From contig JAUHWY010000003.1 of assembly GCA_030427255.1 (NCBI GenBank), positions 145,598 through 209,597 of the forward strand: DNA of 64,000 bases, given 5' to 3'. Position numbers and translations under genes: made by a program. Under the pieces are notes generated by a model. It was not told the DNA's origin and did not search any database. It was given only the letters and a program-made list of their open reading frames with translations. The number at the start of each line of letters is the position of its first letter. Positions within the stretch are counted from its first letter, which is position 1. Below are positions 8,414 to 18,084 of the stretch, piece after piece. The stretch comes from Bacteroidia bacterium (GTDB lineage Bacteria > Bacteroidota > Bacteroidia > CAIKAF01).

Positions 8414-11161
8414 TCAGGATACCTTTTCGGTTTCAAATACTCGGTCCAATATGTCTTGCTGCCTTTCCGCAGCAACTTTGGGTGAACCCGTTGCCGGACT
8501 TGCCGATGCTTTTTGGCTAATTACCTCAAGCGGCAAAACACGTTCTCGGCTCTTTTGGTTTACCCTCAAAATATAACTCCATGCTCCCATATTCTCCGGC
8601 TCCTCCTGAGCCCAAATAAACTTAGAAGCGTTGGGGTAACTGTCAATTATGGCATTTACCTGCTCTACTGGAAAAGGGAACAGTTGCTCCAAACGTACCA
8701 AAGCTACATGCTTGCTCTCCGATTCCAACTTTCTCTTCTCCAGTTCAAAGTATATTTTGCCACTGCAAAAAACCAAGCTGCTTACCTGCTCACGGTTTGC
8801 TTTGTCCACATGTGGATCGTCCAGCACTTCTTGGAACTTGGTGCCGGGACCAAAATCCTCTAAAGTACTCACACAGGAAGGGTGGCGCAATAAGCTCTTG
8901 GGGCTCATTACTACCAATGGTTTAAGGAAAGGACGGTACAACTGCCGCCTGAGCACATGAAAGAAATTGGCAGGCGAGGTACAATTCACCACCTGCATAT
9001 TCATTTCTGCACACAAATTCAAAAAACGCTCCAAACGGGCTGAGGAATGTTCGGCCCCTTGGCCTTCGTAGCCATGAGGCAACAGCAATACCAAACCGTT
9101 TTGAGTATGCCACTTATCCTCACCGCTAGAAACATACTGGTCAATAATTATCTGAGCACCATTATTGAAATCGCCAAATTGTGCCTCCCACAGGGTTAAT
9201 CCCTTGGGGCAGCCTAATGCATAACCATACTCAAAACCCATTACGGCATACTCCGACAACAAGCTATTGTATACCGTAAACTCCGCTTGCCCATCTTTAA
9301 GGTTATTCAAAGGGGTATACTCTTCCTCGGAATCCTCCACACGCAAAATGGCGTGCCTATGAGAAAAGGTGCCGCGCACGGAATCCTGTCCCGACAAGCG
9401 CACCGGATGACCCTCTACCAGCAAACTGGCATAAGCCAAGGCTTCACCCAAGGCCCAGTCCAACCGATTCTCCGACACCATGGCCTCACGGTCCTTAAAT
9501 ATCTTTTTAATCTTCCGCAAAAACTTCTTGTCGGCCGGCAGCCCATTCAGCTTTTCCAACAGCTGCTTCAGCGCTTTATTGGAGACCCCAGTTTCCGGAC
9601 TTTGCGCAAAATCTTCCAATTCAGAACGCCTAAAGCTCGAGTACAAATCTCCTAAGAAAGCACGCACCACATTTCTATCCTTCTGCTTTGCCTTCTCTAA
9701 TTCAGCATCCAAGTTCTCGCGAAAGGCTTGCTCTTTCAACGAAGCCTGAGCTTCGTCTAAAACCCCTTCTTCCAACAAATGCTGCTTATACAACAAATAG
9801 GTATCCGGATGCTTGTCAATATTCTTGTACAATATGGGCTGAGTAAACCTCGGCTCATCGCCTTCGTTATGCCCATGCTTCCTGTAGCCCAACAAATCTA
9901 TGAACACGTCTTCGTTGTAGCGCTGACGATATTCCATGGCCAAACGCAAGGCCCGAACTACGGCTTCCGGATTATCCGCATTCACATGAAAAACAGGAGC
10001 TTGAACAACTTTCGCAACATCCGTACAATAGGTTGAGGTTCTGCCCTCCAAATAGTTTGTGGTAAAACCAACCTGATTATTGATCACCAAATGTAGGGTT
10101 CCTCCGGTTTTGTACCCTTCCAAACCACTCATTTGCACCACTTCGTACACTACTCCCTGTCCGGCAATGGCGGCGTCTCCATGAATCAACACCGGAACGG
10201 TTTCCTTCCAATCTTTTCCATGCTGATGCTCGGCAAATGCACGAGCCAAGCCCTGAGCCACAGGACCTACAGCTTCCAAGTGCGAAGGATTAGGCAACAA
10301 ATTCAGGTTAACCTCTTTTCCATTAAATTCAATCTTGGCATCGTAGCCCAAATGGTATTTTACGTCTCCGTCAAAGTTGGCCTCATCGTAGGCCAAACCC
10401 TCAAATTCAGAAAATATCTGAGCCGCCGGCTTTTGAAAAATATTAAACAATACATTCAAGCGGCCTCGGTGGGCCATACCCATAACAAAAGTAGAGGCAC
10501 CCAAGGAAGAGCCTCTCGAAATAGCCGCCGTCAAAGCCGGAATCAAACTCTCGCCGCCCTCCAAAGAAAACCGCTTTTGCCCCACAAACTTTCGGTGCAA
10601 ATACTTTTCAAAACCAACCGAACGATTCAGACTTTCCAAAATATCTAAGCGCTCTTGCTGGTCTAATGGATGCTGGTCGGTAAGCCGGTCAAACTGCCCC
10701 TTAAGCCAATCTACCTTCTCAGGATCACGCAAATAGGTGAATTCTATGCCAATATGATGGCAATACACCTGCTCCAAGTACGCAATGATATCCTTTAACT
10801 TGGCAGGACCAATGCCCACCTCATTTCCGGCCTGAAAAACCGTGTTCAGGTCTTTGTCTTCAAGACCAAAATTCTTGTAATCTAAGGTAGGACTGTATTT
10901 TCTTCGGTCACGTACCGGATTGGTTTTTGTAAACAAATGACCACGATCTCGGTACCCCTCAATCAAGGCCATTACCTTAAACTCCGCAGAGGAAAATTGG
11001 TCCTTTCCGGGCATTTGCGGGTAAGATTTACGCGCAAAATCAAATCCTTCAAAAAATTTACGCCATCCCTGGTCTACGGCGTCGGGGTCTTTTAGATATG
11101 CTTCATAGAGCGATTCCACCGACTCCGGGGTCATATTGCTCAGATACGAAAAGTCATCCAT
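8414..11161 (-). CDS. odhA: 2-oxoglutarate dehydrogenase E1 component
   Basis: This thiamine-diphosphate enzyme decarboxylates 2-oxoglutarate. The start is set at the ATG at 11161 (protein MDDFSYLSNM..., 915 residues). The open frame continues to 11338, but those 59 extra codons run through a dispersed repeat and a promoter-like TACCTTTG box (11196-11203), so they are probably untranslated. The N-terminus has the usual E1o helix (VESLYEAYLKDPDAVDQGWRKFF region). Next come MAHRGRLNVL, the cofactor region IHGDAAIAGQG, and the transketolase-like C-terminal half (FGDFNNGAQIIIDQY, LLPHGYEGQGAEHSSAR, WAQEEPENMGAW). The length fits the family (about 900-940). It forms an operon with odhB. Confidence 0.95.
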   Translation of the reverse strand: MDDFSYLSNMTPESVESLYEAYLKDPDAVDQGWRKFFEGFDFARKSYPQMPGKDQFSSAEFKVMALIEGYRDRGHLFTKTNPVRDRRKYSPTLDYKNFGLEDKDLNTVFQAGNEVGIGPAKLKDIIAYLEQVYCHHIGIEFTYLRDPEKVDWLKGQFDRLTDQHPLDQQERLDILESLNRSVGFEKYLHRKFVGQKRFSLEGGESLIPALTAAISRGSSLGASTFVMGMAHRGRLNVLFNIFQKPAAQIFSEFEGLAYDEANFDGDVKYHLGYDAKIEFNGKEVNLNLLPNPSHLEAVGPVAQGLARAFAEHQHGKDWKETVPVLIHGDAAIAGQGVVYEVVQMSGLEGYKTGGTLHLVINNQVGFTTNYLEGRTSTYCTDVAKVVQAPVFHVNADNPEAVVRALRLAMEYRQRYNEDVFIDLLGYRKHGHNEGDEPRFTQPILYKNIDKHPDTYLLYKQHLLEEGVLDEAQASLKEQAFRENLDAELEKAKQKDRNVVRAFLGDLYSSFRRSELEDFAQSPETGVSNKALKQLLEKLNGLPADKKFLRKIKKIFKDREAMVSENRLDWALGEALAYASLLVEGHPVRLSGQDSVRGTFSHRHAILRVEDSEEEYTPLNNLKDGQAEFTVYNSLLSEYAVMGFEYGYALGCPKGLTLWEAQFGDFNNGAQIIIDQYVSSGEDKWHTQNGLVLLLPHGYEGQGAEHSSARLERFLNLCAEMNMQVVNCTSPANFFHVLRRQLYRPFLKPLVVMSPKSLLRHPSCVSTLEDFGPGTKFQEVLDDPHVDKANREQVSSLVFCSGKIYFELEKRKLESESKHVALVRLEQLFPFPVEQVNAIIDSYPNASKFIWAQEEPENMGAWSYILRVNQKSRERVLPLEVISQKASASPATGSPKVAAERQQDILDRVFETEKVS

Positions 11162-11188
11162 GCTGCTGGGGCGATCGTGATGATGAAT

Positions 11189-11203
11189 AGTCCTACAAAG
11201 GTA
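11189..11203 (-). promoter_or_regulatory. Bacteroidota-type -7 box for odhA
   Basis: Read on the minus strand, TACCTTTG (11203-11196) matches the TAnnTTTG element of Bacteroidota sigma factor. It lies 34 bases upstream of the ATG at 11161. No TTG at the ideal -33 distance was found. Its position argues against the longer reading frame. Confidence 0.5.
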
Positions 11204-11290
11204 AGATTTTTTCAACGCACATATACCCTTTCCTTTCGACCTCAATTCCTTTAAAATACAAGGCTTTTTACCCCATTTTTGAGGTCTATT

Positions 11291-11452
11291 TGACTTTGGG
11301 CGCCTTATCCCGCCCTCCCCTTTAGTGTTGTTGCCCAAGCCAAGCAGCCCTAAAGCCTACGGGGTCCCCACCCGAAGCTTTGGGTGGGGCCTCCGTGGCT
11401 TAAGGCCTGCTAAGCTTGAGCTTCCAACAGCTATCGGATCGGTCGGGGGCGC
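11291..11452 (+). repeat. 162-bp dispersed repeat, copy 1 (inverted partner at 17893-18054)
   Basis: The sequence from gactttgggcgcc to cggtcgggggcgc is matched nearly base for base, on the opposite strand, at 17893-18054. The copies differ mainly inside a central hairpin. Here its arms are ccccaccc/gggtgggg; in the other copy the arms differ but still pair. It covers the upstream region of odhA. It encodes nothing convincing. The remaining gap to 11583 shows no gene. Confidence 0.85.
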
Positions 11453-11583
11453 ATTGTCTTCCAATGCTTTATGCCGAAAGCTGTTGTACTCTTCCTCCTA
11501 CACTGTGCCTTTGCTCAAAAACATCTAAGTTCTTTGCCTAATCTCCTTTCTTCTTTTTTTACTCCCCAAACCCGCCATGCCAA

Positions 11584-11612
11584 GCACAAAAAAAGGGAGT
11601 CCTGAGACTCCC
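11584..11612 (-). terminator. Rho-independent terminator of the methylmalonyl-CoA mutase operon
   Basis: A perfect 7-bp stem (gggagtc at 11595-11601, gactccc at 11606-11612) with a 4-base loop is followed on the minus strand by seven Ts. It lies about 145 bases past the stop of the mutase large subunit gene. Confidence 0.8.
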
Positions 11613-11755
11613 TTAAGCTTGCCCGCTCCCACTGAAGCATATACTGTTCAAACCACGAATCCTGTCGATTGCTTCCGGACAAACTCAATAAGGAAACGCT
11701 TGCCCGGGCAATATATTTCTCCAAATGGCTCCTTTTTACCTTTTTTAACTTTGGT

Positions 11756-13888
11756 TTAAGAAGTACTTGAGGAATCCGGCATCAACAAATCCAACACTTG
11801 AGCCGCCGCTTCCGGTATTTTGGTTCCCGGCCCAAACACCGCAGCAGCCCCTGCATCAAATAAAAAGGAATAATCCGCCGAAGGAATTACTCCGCCAACA
11901 ATCACCAAAACGTCTTCGCGCCCATAAGATTTTAAGGCTTCAATAACTTCAGGAACCAAGGTTTTGTGACCTGCCGCCAAAGAGCTTACGCCCAATATAT
12001 GAACGTCGTTTTCTACTGCCATTCTGGCCACTTCCTCCGGAGTTTGAAACAAAGGGCCAACATCTACATCAAACCCTAAATCAGCAAATGAGGTGGCAAT
12101 TACTTTTGCCCCTCGGTCGTGGCCGTCTTGACCCATTTTGGCCACCAAAATCCGAGGCCTACGGCCGGTCTGCTCTAAAAACTGATCTACTTTGGCTCGT
12201 GTAGCCTCAAAACCCGCGTCTGATTTCATACCCTGAGCATATACTCCTGAAATGGTTTGAATGTGCGCTTGATACCTTCCAAAAACATCTTCTAAAGCTT
12301 GAGAAATTTCTCCAAGGCTTGCCCTTGCACGTGCCGCTTCAACAGCTAGTGCCAACAAATTCTCCTTAGCCTTTGCTCCTTGGCGCAAGGCGTCTAGGGC
12401 TTGATTCACTTTTTCGGTATCCCTGTTCGCCTTAAGCTGCTCCAAACGCTCCACCTGCTGTTGACGTACTTTTTGGTTGTCCACTTCAAGCAACTCCAAT
12501 TCGGTGGCGTCTTCCACCCGGTAAGTGTTCACCCCAATCAATACCTCCTCTCCACTATCCAGTCTGGCCTGTTTGCGTGCCGCAGCTTCTTCAATTTTTA
12601 ACTTAGGCAAGCCGTTTTCTATGGCTTTTGTCATACCACCTAGGGCTTCAATTTCTTCCAAATGCACCCTGGCTCTTTCTACCAACTTACCCGTTAAATA
12701 CTCAATATGTGCGGAACCACCCCAAGGGTCAATATGCTTGGTCACCCCGGATTCTTCGGAAATAATAAGCTGGGTATTTCGCGCAATCCGTGCTGAAAAG
12801 TCGGTGGGCAAGGCAATGGCCTCATCCAAACTATTGGTGTGCAAAGACTGTGTCCCGCCCAAAACGGCAGCCATAGCTTCCACTGCCGTTCGGGTAACAT
12901 TATTAAAAGGATCCTGCTCAGTCAAGCTATACCCTGATGTTTGGCAATGGGTACGCAACATTAAGGATTTGGCACTTTTGGGACCAAAAGGCTTTACCAT
13001 AGATGCCCACAACAAGCGAGCAGCCCGTAACTTGGCAATTTCCATGTGGTGGTGCATGCCTATGGCAAAGAAAAAACTTAACCTGGGCGCAAAGGCATCT
13101 ACATCTAAACCACTGGCAAGTCCGGTACGAATGTATTCCAATCCATCCGCTAAGGTGTAGGCCAATTCAATATCTGCCGGCGCTCCTGCCTCATGCATGT
13201 GGTACCCCGAAATGGAAATGGAATTAAAACGAGGCATGTGGGCAGCCGTATACCCAAAAATATCGGCGATCAATCGCATGGAGGCTTGGGGTGGATAGAT
13301 ATAGGTATTCCGCACCATGAACTCCTTCAAAATGTCGTTCTGAATGGTTCCACTTAACTGCTCCGGCTTCACTCCCTGCTCCTCTGCCGCTACAATATAA
13401 AAAGCTAAAATGGGAATTACCGCTCCATTCATGGTCATAGAAACCGACATCTTTTCCAATGGAATTTGGTCAAAAAGCAGCTTCATATCTTCTACAGAAT
13501 CTATGGCAACTCCGGCTTTTCCTACATCACCAACCACTCTTGGGTGATCGGAATCGTAGCCACGGTGCGTGGCCAAATCAAAGGCAACCGAAAGCCCCTT
13601 TTGCCCCGCAGCTAAATTTCTTCTGTAAAAGGCATTGGACTCCTCTGCAGTAGAAAAACCGGCATATTGACGAATGGTCCAGGGCCGCAAGACATACATT
13701 CCCGGATAAGGCCCCCGTAAAAAAGGAGCAATTCCGGGCACATAATCCAAATGGGGCATACTTTGCCAATCCTCAGCCTTAAGACCGGAAGGTATATCTA
13801 TTCCCTCCGGACTTGAAAAGGTACGCTCGCCTCTCTTCATTGCTGAAGTTCCCGGCTTGGTAGCAAGTTTTTTATACGTTGGTCTCAT
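11756..13888 (-). CDS. mutB: Methylmalonyl-CoA mutase, large (catalytic) subunit
   Basis: The 710-residue adenosylcobalamin enzyme interconverts (R)-methylmalonyl-CoA and succinyl-CoA, linking propionate, odd-chain and branched-chain catabolism to the TCA cycle. The N-terminal TIM barrel includes [26 protein letters not shown] and [12 protein letters not shown]. The C-terminal B12-binding domain has the DxHxxG signature in [10 protein letters not shown] (H590 is the cobalt ligand), then [10 protein letters not shown] and the GG/S strand region VIVGGVIP. The length fits the large subunit of heterodimeric enzymes. Its start overlaps the stop of the small-subunit gene by 4 bases (ATGA), so the two are translationally coupled. 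Confidence 0.96.
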   Translation of the reverse strand: MRPTYKKLATKPGTSAMKRGERTFSSPEGIDIPSGLKAEDWQSMPHLDYVPGIAPFLRGPYPGMYVLRPWTIRQYAGFSTAEESNAFYRRNLAAGQKGLSVAFDLATHRGYDSDHPRVVGDVGKAGVAIDSVEDMKLLFDQIPLEKMSVSMTMNGAVIPILAFYIVAAEEQGVKPEQLSGTIQNDILKEFMVRNTYIYPPQASMRLIADIFGYTAAHMPRFNSISISGYHMHEAGAPADIELAYTLADGLEYIRTGLASGLDVDAFAPRLSFFFAIGMHHHMEIAKLRAARLLWASMVKPFGPKSAKSLMLRTHCQTSGYSLTEQDPFNNVTRTAVEAMAAVLGGTQSLHTNSLDEAIALPTDFSARIARNTQLIISEESGVTKHIDPWGGSAHIEYLTGKLVERARVHLEEIEALGGMTKAIENGLPKLKIEEAAARKQARLDSGEEVLIGVNTYRVEDATELELLEVDNQKVRQQQVERLEQLKANRDTEKVNQALDALRQGAKAKENLLALAVEAARARASLGEISQALEDVFGRYQAHIQTISGVYAQGMKSDAGFEATRAKVDQFLEQTGRRPRILVAKMGQDGHDRGAKVIATSFADLGFDVDVGPLFQTPEEVARMAVENDVHILGVSSLAAGHKTLVPEVIEALKSYGREDVLVIVGGVIPSADYSFLFDAGAAAVFGPGTKIPEAAAQVLDLLMPDSSSTS

Positions 13889-15333
13889 TCCTGTTCACTG
13901 CTTTGTGCGGTTTCCTTCTTAAGCCGCTCTATTTCTAATCCCTCACTAAGTCTACTTGGCCTAATTTTTAAAAATTGCAAAGGCTCTTCAGGCTCAGATG
14001 CCAAAATTCGACTGAAATCGCCACTGCGCTTCTCCTCTGAAGCAACATAGGCATTGCTGCCCACCAACACCAAATCTCCTTTCAAAAAGGCCTCTTGTTC
14101 TTGCGCTGCATTAAAGGATATCATTTGCTGAATGTGGTTTGCTTGTAGCGCCTCAATCATGCCCCCTTTTTCCTCAATTTCCAAAAACAAGCCCCAAGCT
14201 TTTTCTGCCATCTTTTGGCTGAGGTTCTCTAGCATATACGCCCCTGCTCCAGGGTCTTGTAAACCGCCCATTCGAGCCTCGTCCCTCACCATTAGGGGCA
14301 CATTTCTTGCCCAACGGTAAGAAGCTTTATCCGGGGTTCTAAAAAAATGATCGTAAGGCTGCATGGAAACTCGGTCTGCCCCGCCTGTAAAGGCCGACAT
14401 ACACTCCAAAGCCGCTCTCACTAAGTTGTTGTGCGGATCAAATAGGGTTTTGTTTCTCAATCCCGGCTGCACATGTACCAGAGGAGCTTGGTAAGCCTGC
14501 CCTCTTTGCTCCAACAAATTGGCCCACAATACCCGAAAGGCACGCAGCTTGGCAATCTCAGAAAAATAGTCGGCGCTCAACATTTGATGAAACCTAAACT
14601 CCATGCCTTCAATCAAGCTAGACTCTTCCAAGCCGGCATCGCCTAAATGATGCAAATAGTCTGAGGCCAAAGCCAAAGCAAATGCCAATTCCTGAACCGG
14701 CCCCGCTCCTGCCTCGCGATAAAAGCCCGCTTGAATGTTGAGCCACCGAAACTTTGGCAAGCGCTCCATGCCATGAAGCAGGGTTTGATGCAGCACCTGC
14801 ATGCTTTGCTTCGCTGAACTTTCAAACTTTCCGGTCCGGGCAGCACGTGTGATGGGGTCCAATACAAAACCTCCTTCCAGTTGCTGTACATCGTATCCTT
14901 TGGATTCTAAATAATCGGGAATCAAAAACACGGCAGCCGTAGTGGACTCCCCAAAATCCATATACATGGGCACGCCCCAATCCAGTCGGATGTTTTCTAA
15001 TAAACGATCCAGCTCAGCATCCGAAGGCTGATGCACATGCTCAAACCAAAGCCAAGTGGCTCCACCATTCAATGCTTCTAAGGCTCTGGCATTGGCCGCG
15101 CTGATTTTCTCGAGGGCTATCCATTGGCCAACCGCATTTTGAGAGGGCATATCTACTGCCCTATCCGGCACTCCGGGCAAGTCTTCGGCCCGATACAAGG
15201 CCTTTATCTTTAGCCCGTCCGTGGTTTCGTGCACAAACTTTGAGGCCTCCTCGGCGTTCTTTAAGCTGGCCCTAAGGGCTTCTGCCCAGGCCGCAGTTTC
15301 GGGTCTCGGAAAAGAATCGAACTGGTTTTCCAT
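13885..15333 (-). CDS. mutA: Methylmalonyl-CoA mutase, small subunit
   Basis: The 482-residue protein resembles the large subunit's barrel region ([43 protein letters not shown]). It lacks the C-terminal DxHxxG cobalamin motif, as is normal for the non-catalytic partner; it is shorter than many small subunits (about 600). It is the first gene of the mutAB operon. On the minus strand a TATCTTTA box ends 4 bases before its ATG, so the transcript may have no leader. Confidence 0.9.
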   Translation of the reverse strand: MENQFDSFPRPETAAWAEALRASLKNAEEASKFVHETTDGLKIKALYRAEDLPGVPDRAVDMPSQNAVGQWIALEKISAANARALEALNGGATWLWFEHVHQPSDAELDRLLENIRLDWGVPMYMDFGESTTAAVFLIPDYLESKGYDVQQLEGGFVLDPITRAARTGKFESSAKQSMQVLHQTLLHGMERLPKFRWLNIQAGFYREAGAGPVQELAFALALASDYLHHLGDAGLEESSLIEGMEFRFHQMLSADYFSEIAKLRAFRVLWANLLEQRGQAYQAPLVHVQPGLRNKTLFDPHNNLVRAALECMSAFTGGADRVSMQPYDHFFRTPDKASYRWARNVPLMVRDEARMGGLQDPGAGAYMLENLSQKMAEKAWGLFLEIEEKGGMIEALQANHIQQMISFNAAQEQEAFLKGDLVLVGSNAYVASEEKRSGDFSRILASEPEEPLQFLKIRPSRLSEGLEIERLKKETAQSSEQE

Positions 15334-15345
15334 AGGCTAAAGATA
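15334..15345 (-). promoter_or_regulatory. -7 box directly in front of mutA start
   Basis: Minus-strand TATCTTTA (15345-15338), then GCCT, then the ATG. The spacing places the transcription start at or next to the start codon. No Shine-Dalgarno sequence is present. The rest of the gap up to 15601 holds only the upstream region of the divergent DUF4199 gene, including a TATCTTTC box at 15561-15568. Confidence 0.45.
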
Positions 15346-15601
15346 CAAGACGTCTAGGAATGACCCGCGGTATCCTAGGCCTCCCAATAAAAAATAGCCC
15401 CCTTGATTCATGCCCCCTTTCAAGGCAGATTAAGGCACGGACAATTCAAAATACCTCATTTTACTTCATGCAAACAAGAAACTTTGTTTTTTCTAAAACC
15501 ATAAGATGCAACTAGAGTAGACTTAATTCAATGCTCTCAAATATTGTCCGATTCTTGTCGTATCTTTCCCCTACAAATCACTCTTCTACTGCGTATTAGC
15601 T

Positions 15602-16090
15602 ATGAAAAATACCGCACATGAAATGCGTTGGGCCCTTGTCTTTTCTGCAGCACTATTGGTGTGGATGGCCTTGGAACGGCTAGCCGGCCTCCACGATACA
15701 CGCATTCATCTTCACATGTACCTAACGCTTCTTTGGGCTTTTCCGGCCATTGCCATTTACGTGCTTGCCATGCGTAAACGGCGCAAAAACCATTTTCCCT
15801 TTTCTTGGAAAGACGGTTTCAAATCCGGGCTTTTACTCACCGGATTTGTTACGCTATTAAGCCCCTTATGTCAATGGATTACCTCAAGCTTTATAAGCCC
15901 CGACTATTTCCAAAACGTTACAGCATATGTTGTAAGCCAAGGAATGATGTCCCTGGAGGAAGCTAAAAATCAGTTTAATTTAGGTTCGTATATGGTACAA
16001 TCTGCTTTTGGAGCTTTGGTCATGGGCATCCTTACTTCTGCCGTGGTGGCTTTATTCCTTAAAAGAAAACCAAAAGTCGAGAAGGTTTAG
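15602..16090 (+). CDS. DUF4199 family membrane protein
   Basis: The 162-residue protein has four hydrophobic segments (about residues 8-24, 38-56, 75-95 and 135-155). It also has the family pattern of a basic loop (MRKRRKN), FSWKDGFKSG and a C-terminal helix ending in basic residues. DUF4199 proteins are widespread, functionally unknown inner-membrane proteins of Bacteroidota. Its end overlaps the tail of the convergent photolyase gene by 4 bases. It is transcribed alone. Confidence 0.8.
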   Translation: MKNTAHEMRWALVFSAALLVWMALERLAGLHDTRIHLHMYLTLLWAFPAIAIYVLAMRKRRKNHFPFSWKDGFKSGLLLTGFVTLLSPLCQWITSSFISPDYFQNVTAYVVSQGMMSLEEAKNQFNLGSYMVQSAFGALVMGILTSAVVALFLKRKPKVEKV

Positions 16091-17394
16091 GCCTTTCCTA
16101 ATGCCTGCTTGTAGGTATCGATTGCACGTTGCCGTGCCATTTTATGCTCCACCATGGGTTTCGGATAATTCAAGCCGTCTACTTCCGGCACCCACTTCCT
16201 TATATACACTCCTTTGGGGTCAAATTTTTGTGCCTGAGTTTCGGGATTAAAGACTCTAAAATAGGGTGAAGCATCACAACCGGTTCCGGCAACCCATTGC
16301 CAATTTCCATTGTTGCTGGCCAAATCAAAATCAAGCAGCCATCGAGCGAACCAAGCCTCGCCTAAACGCCAATCCAAAAGCAAATGTTTCACCAAAAAAC
16401 TAGCGGTTATCATACGGACGCGGTTGTGCATAAATCCGGTGGCCTTGAGCTCACGCATGCCTGCATCCACAATAGGATATCCGGTGTTTCCCTCGCACCA
16501 GCGCTCAAAATCCTCCGAATTGCTGCGCCAAGGTATGGCATCATAAGCGGGACGGTAAGCACCCTCCACTACATGAGGATTGTGCCACAAAATGTGCATA
16601 AAAAATTCCCTCCAAGCCAACTCTTTTGTAAAGGTGAGGCTTAAGGCTTTTGCCCGCTTTACCAATTGCCTTGGACTTAGGGTCCCAAACCTTAGGTGAA
16701 TTCCCAAATGCGAAGTCGCATCTAAAGCCGGAGTATTGCGGGTTTCGGCATAATCTCTAATGATTTGATCGCTCACTTGCGTTGAGGGAAACTCAAAGGC
16801 ACTGCGTTCAAAACCCATAGCGCTCAGTTCAGGCATCTCAGCTGAACTTATGGTAGCCCAACCCTCTACTTTATGTGAAGGATATTCCGGAATGCCTTCT
16901 TCTTCCAGTTTAGTCAACCATACTTTGCTATAGGGCGTATACACGGCATAAGGCTTACCGCTGCCCGAGGCAATTTCCTCAGGTGCAAAGAGTACTTGGT
17001 CTTTAAACAAGTGGAGGGTTATCCCCTTTGCTTTGAGGAATGCGCTTGTGTGCGTGTCGCGCTCCCTGGCATAAGGCTCGTAATCTTCGTTGGCAAAAAC
17101 GGCCTGAATCGCATACTCCTCGGTAAGTTTCTCCCAAATCTCCTCCGGGGTGCCATAGCGCACTTCCATGCGCCCACCTTTACCTTCAATACGTTTCTTT
17201 ATTTCTAATACCCGCTTATGCAAAAATTGCACCCGACGGTCGTCAGAGTCTTCCAGCTTATCGAGAATGTTCCGGTCAAAAATAAACAAGCCAATAACTT
17301 GACCTTCCTTCAAGGCACGATACAAACCATGGTTGTCTTCCAGCCGCAAATCACGGCGAAACCAAAACATGCGCACAGGATCATTCATGAGCAT
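16087..17394 (-). CDS. phrB: Deoxyribodipyrimidine photolyase (cryptochrome/photolyase family)
   Basis: The 435-residue flavoprotein repairs UV-induced cyclobutane pyrimidine dimers with light. The N-terminal alpha/beta antenna domain starts with MFWFRRDLRLEDN. The C-terminal FAD domain has FGTLSPRQL, ELAWREFFMHILWHNP, WCEGNTGYPIVDAGMREL, GFMHNRVRM and LDFDLASNNGNWQWVAGTGCD. These are the class I CPD photolyase signatures. The size is slightly below E. coli PhrB (472). Translation may start at the first Met or at the third codon (MNDPVR). The neighbours are unrelated, and the gene is probably monocistronic. Confidence 0.93.
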   Translation of the reverse strand: MLMNDPVRMFWFRRDLRLEDNHGLYRALKEGQVIGLFIFDRNILDKLEDSDDRRVQFLHKRVLEIKKRIEGKGGRMEVRYGTPEEIWEKLTEEYAIQAVFANEDYEPYARERDTHTSAFLKAKGITLHLFKDQVLFAPEEIASGSGKPYAVYTPYSKVWLTKLEEEGIPEYPSHKVEGWATISSAEMPELSAMGFERSAFEFPSTQVSDQIIRDYAETRNTPALDATSHLGIHLRFGTLSPRQLVKRAKALSLTFTKELAWREFFMHILWHNPHVVEGAYRPAYDAIPWRSNSEDFERWCEGNTGYPIVDAGMRELKATGFMHNRVRMITASFLVKHLLLDWRLGEAWFARWLLDFDLASNNGNWQWVAGTGCDASPYFRVFNPETQAQKFDPKGVYIRKWVPEVDGLNYPKPMVEHKMARQRAIDTYKQALGKA

Positions 17395-17556
17395 AGAAGT
17401 TCAGAACGGCCCTGATTGTTCACCAGACAACAAACGAATCAATCCACATTCGCCACGAGCTACTCCACCTAAAGAAGAGGAAATATGCCTAAAATATAGA
17501 AAATAAAAAACCCTAGATAGACCTTGGTCTACTGAAAAAATATAGCTCAAAAAAGC

Positions 17557-17787
17557 TTATCGCTTAGCAGCCAGCTCCATCAAAAAATCAATCATGCGCA
17601 AGGCAATGGTTTCCTCATCTTGCGGCAAGGACGGTTGCAGTGGAGAAACATAGCTTCCCTTGGTAAGTTGGCTTTGACTGTTGCACGCATCTCCTTTGAA
17701 CAAATACCCGAAGATGCCAACGTTTAACCCAACCACAACTAAGAGACCTACGCCCCATAAGCACCTAAAAAGCAGATTCTTTTTCAT
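17557..17787 (-). CDS. Small membrane-anchored protein of unknown function
   Basis: The 76-residue product starts MKKNLLFRCLW and has one hydrophobic segment (about residues 9-29), so it is a signal anchor or signal peptide. A polar tail with a single cysteine and an acidic, helical C-terminus (DEETIALRMIDFLMELAAKR) follows. No family is recognised. It stands alone between phrB and the repeat at 17893. The start is supported only by the typical MKKN beginning. Confidence 0.55.
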   Translation of the reverse strand: MKKNLLFRCLWGVGLLVVVGLNVGIFGYLFKGDACNSQSQLTKGSYVSPLQPSLPQDEETIALRMIDFLMELAAKR

Positions 17788-17892
17788 GGTGGTAATTATG
17801 CCATAAAATTACGCAATTTTCTAATGGATGCCAATTGCAATCGTTAAAACCTCCAGATGCCTCCCTGCACCAATGCTCTTTTGGAAGACAAA

Positions 17893-18054
17893 GCGCCCCC
17901 GACCGAGCCGATAGCTGTTGGAAGCCCAAGCCTAGCGGGCCTTAAGCCACGGAGGCCCCTACCTAAAATAGGGAGGGGACCCCGTAGGCTTTAGGGCTGC
18001 TTGGCTTGGGCAACAACACTAAAGGGGAGGGCGGGATAAGGCGCCCAAAAGTCA
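17893..18054 (-). repeat. 162-bp dispersed repeat, copy 2 (inverted relative to 11291-11452)
   Basis: From gcgcccccgacc to gggcgcccaaaagtca, this is the reverse-complement partner of the copy at 11291-11452. The central hairpin arms (ccccTacctA with TagggAgggg) differ from the other copy but remain paired. The two copies flank a 6.4-kb block (mutAB, DUF4199, phrB, small ORF). This copy lies just downstream of the ppiD terminator. Confidence 0.85.
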
Positions 18055-18078
18055 AAAAAAAACCGCCCTATTGGGCGG
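18054..18078 (-). terminator. Rho-independent terminator of the ppiD-like gene
   Basis: A 6-bp GC stem (ccgccc 18063-18068, gggcgg 18073-18078) with a TATT loop is followed on the minus strand by nine Ts (18062-18054). It lies 6 bases past the stop codon at 18085. Confidence 0.8.
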
Positions 18079-18084
18079 CTTAGC

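Noticed and set aside
11162..11338. N-terminal extension of odhA
   Set aside because: The extension runs through a dispersed repeat and a -7 box; E1 proteins of this family start near the MDDFSYLSN position.
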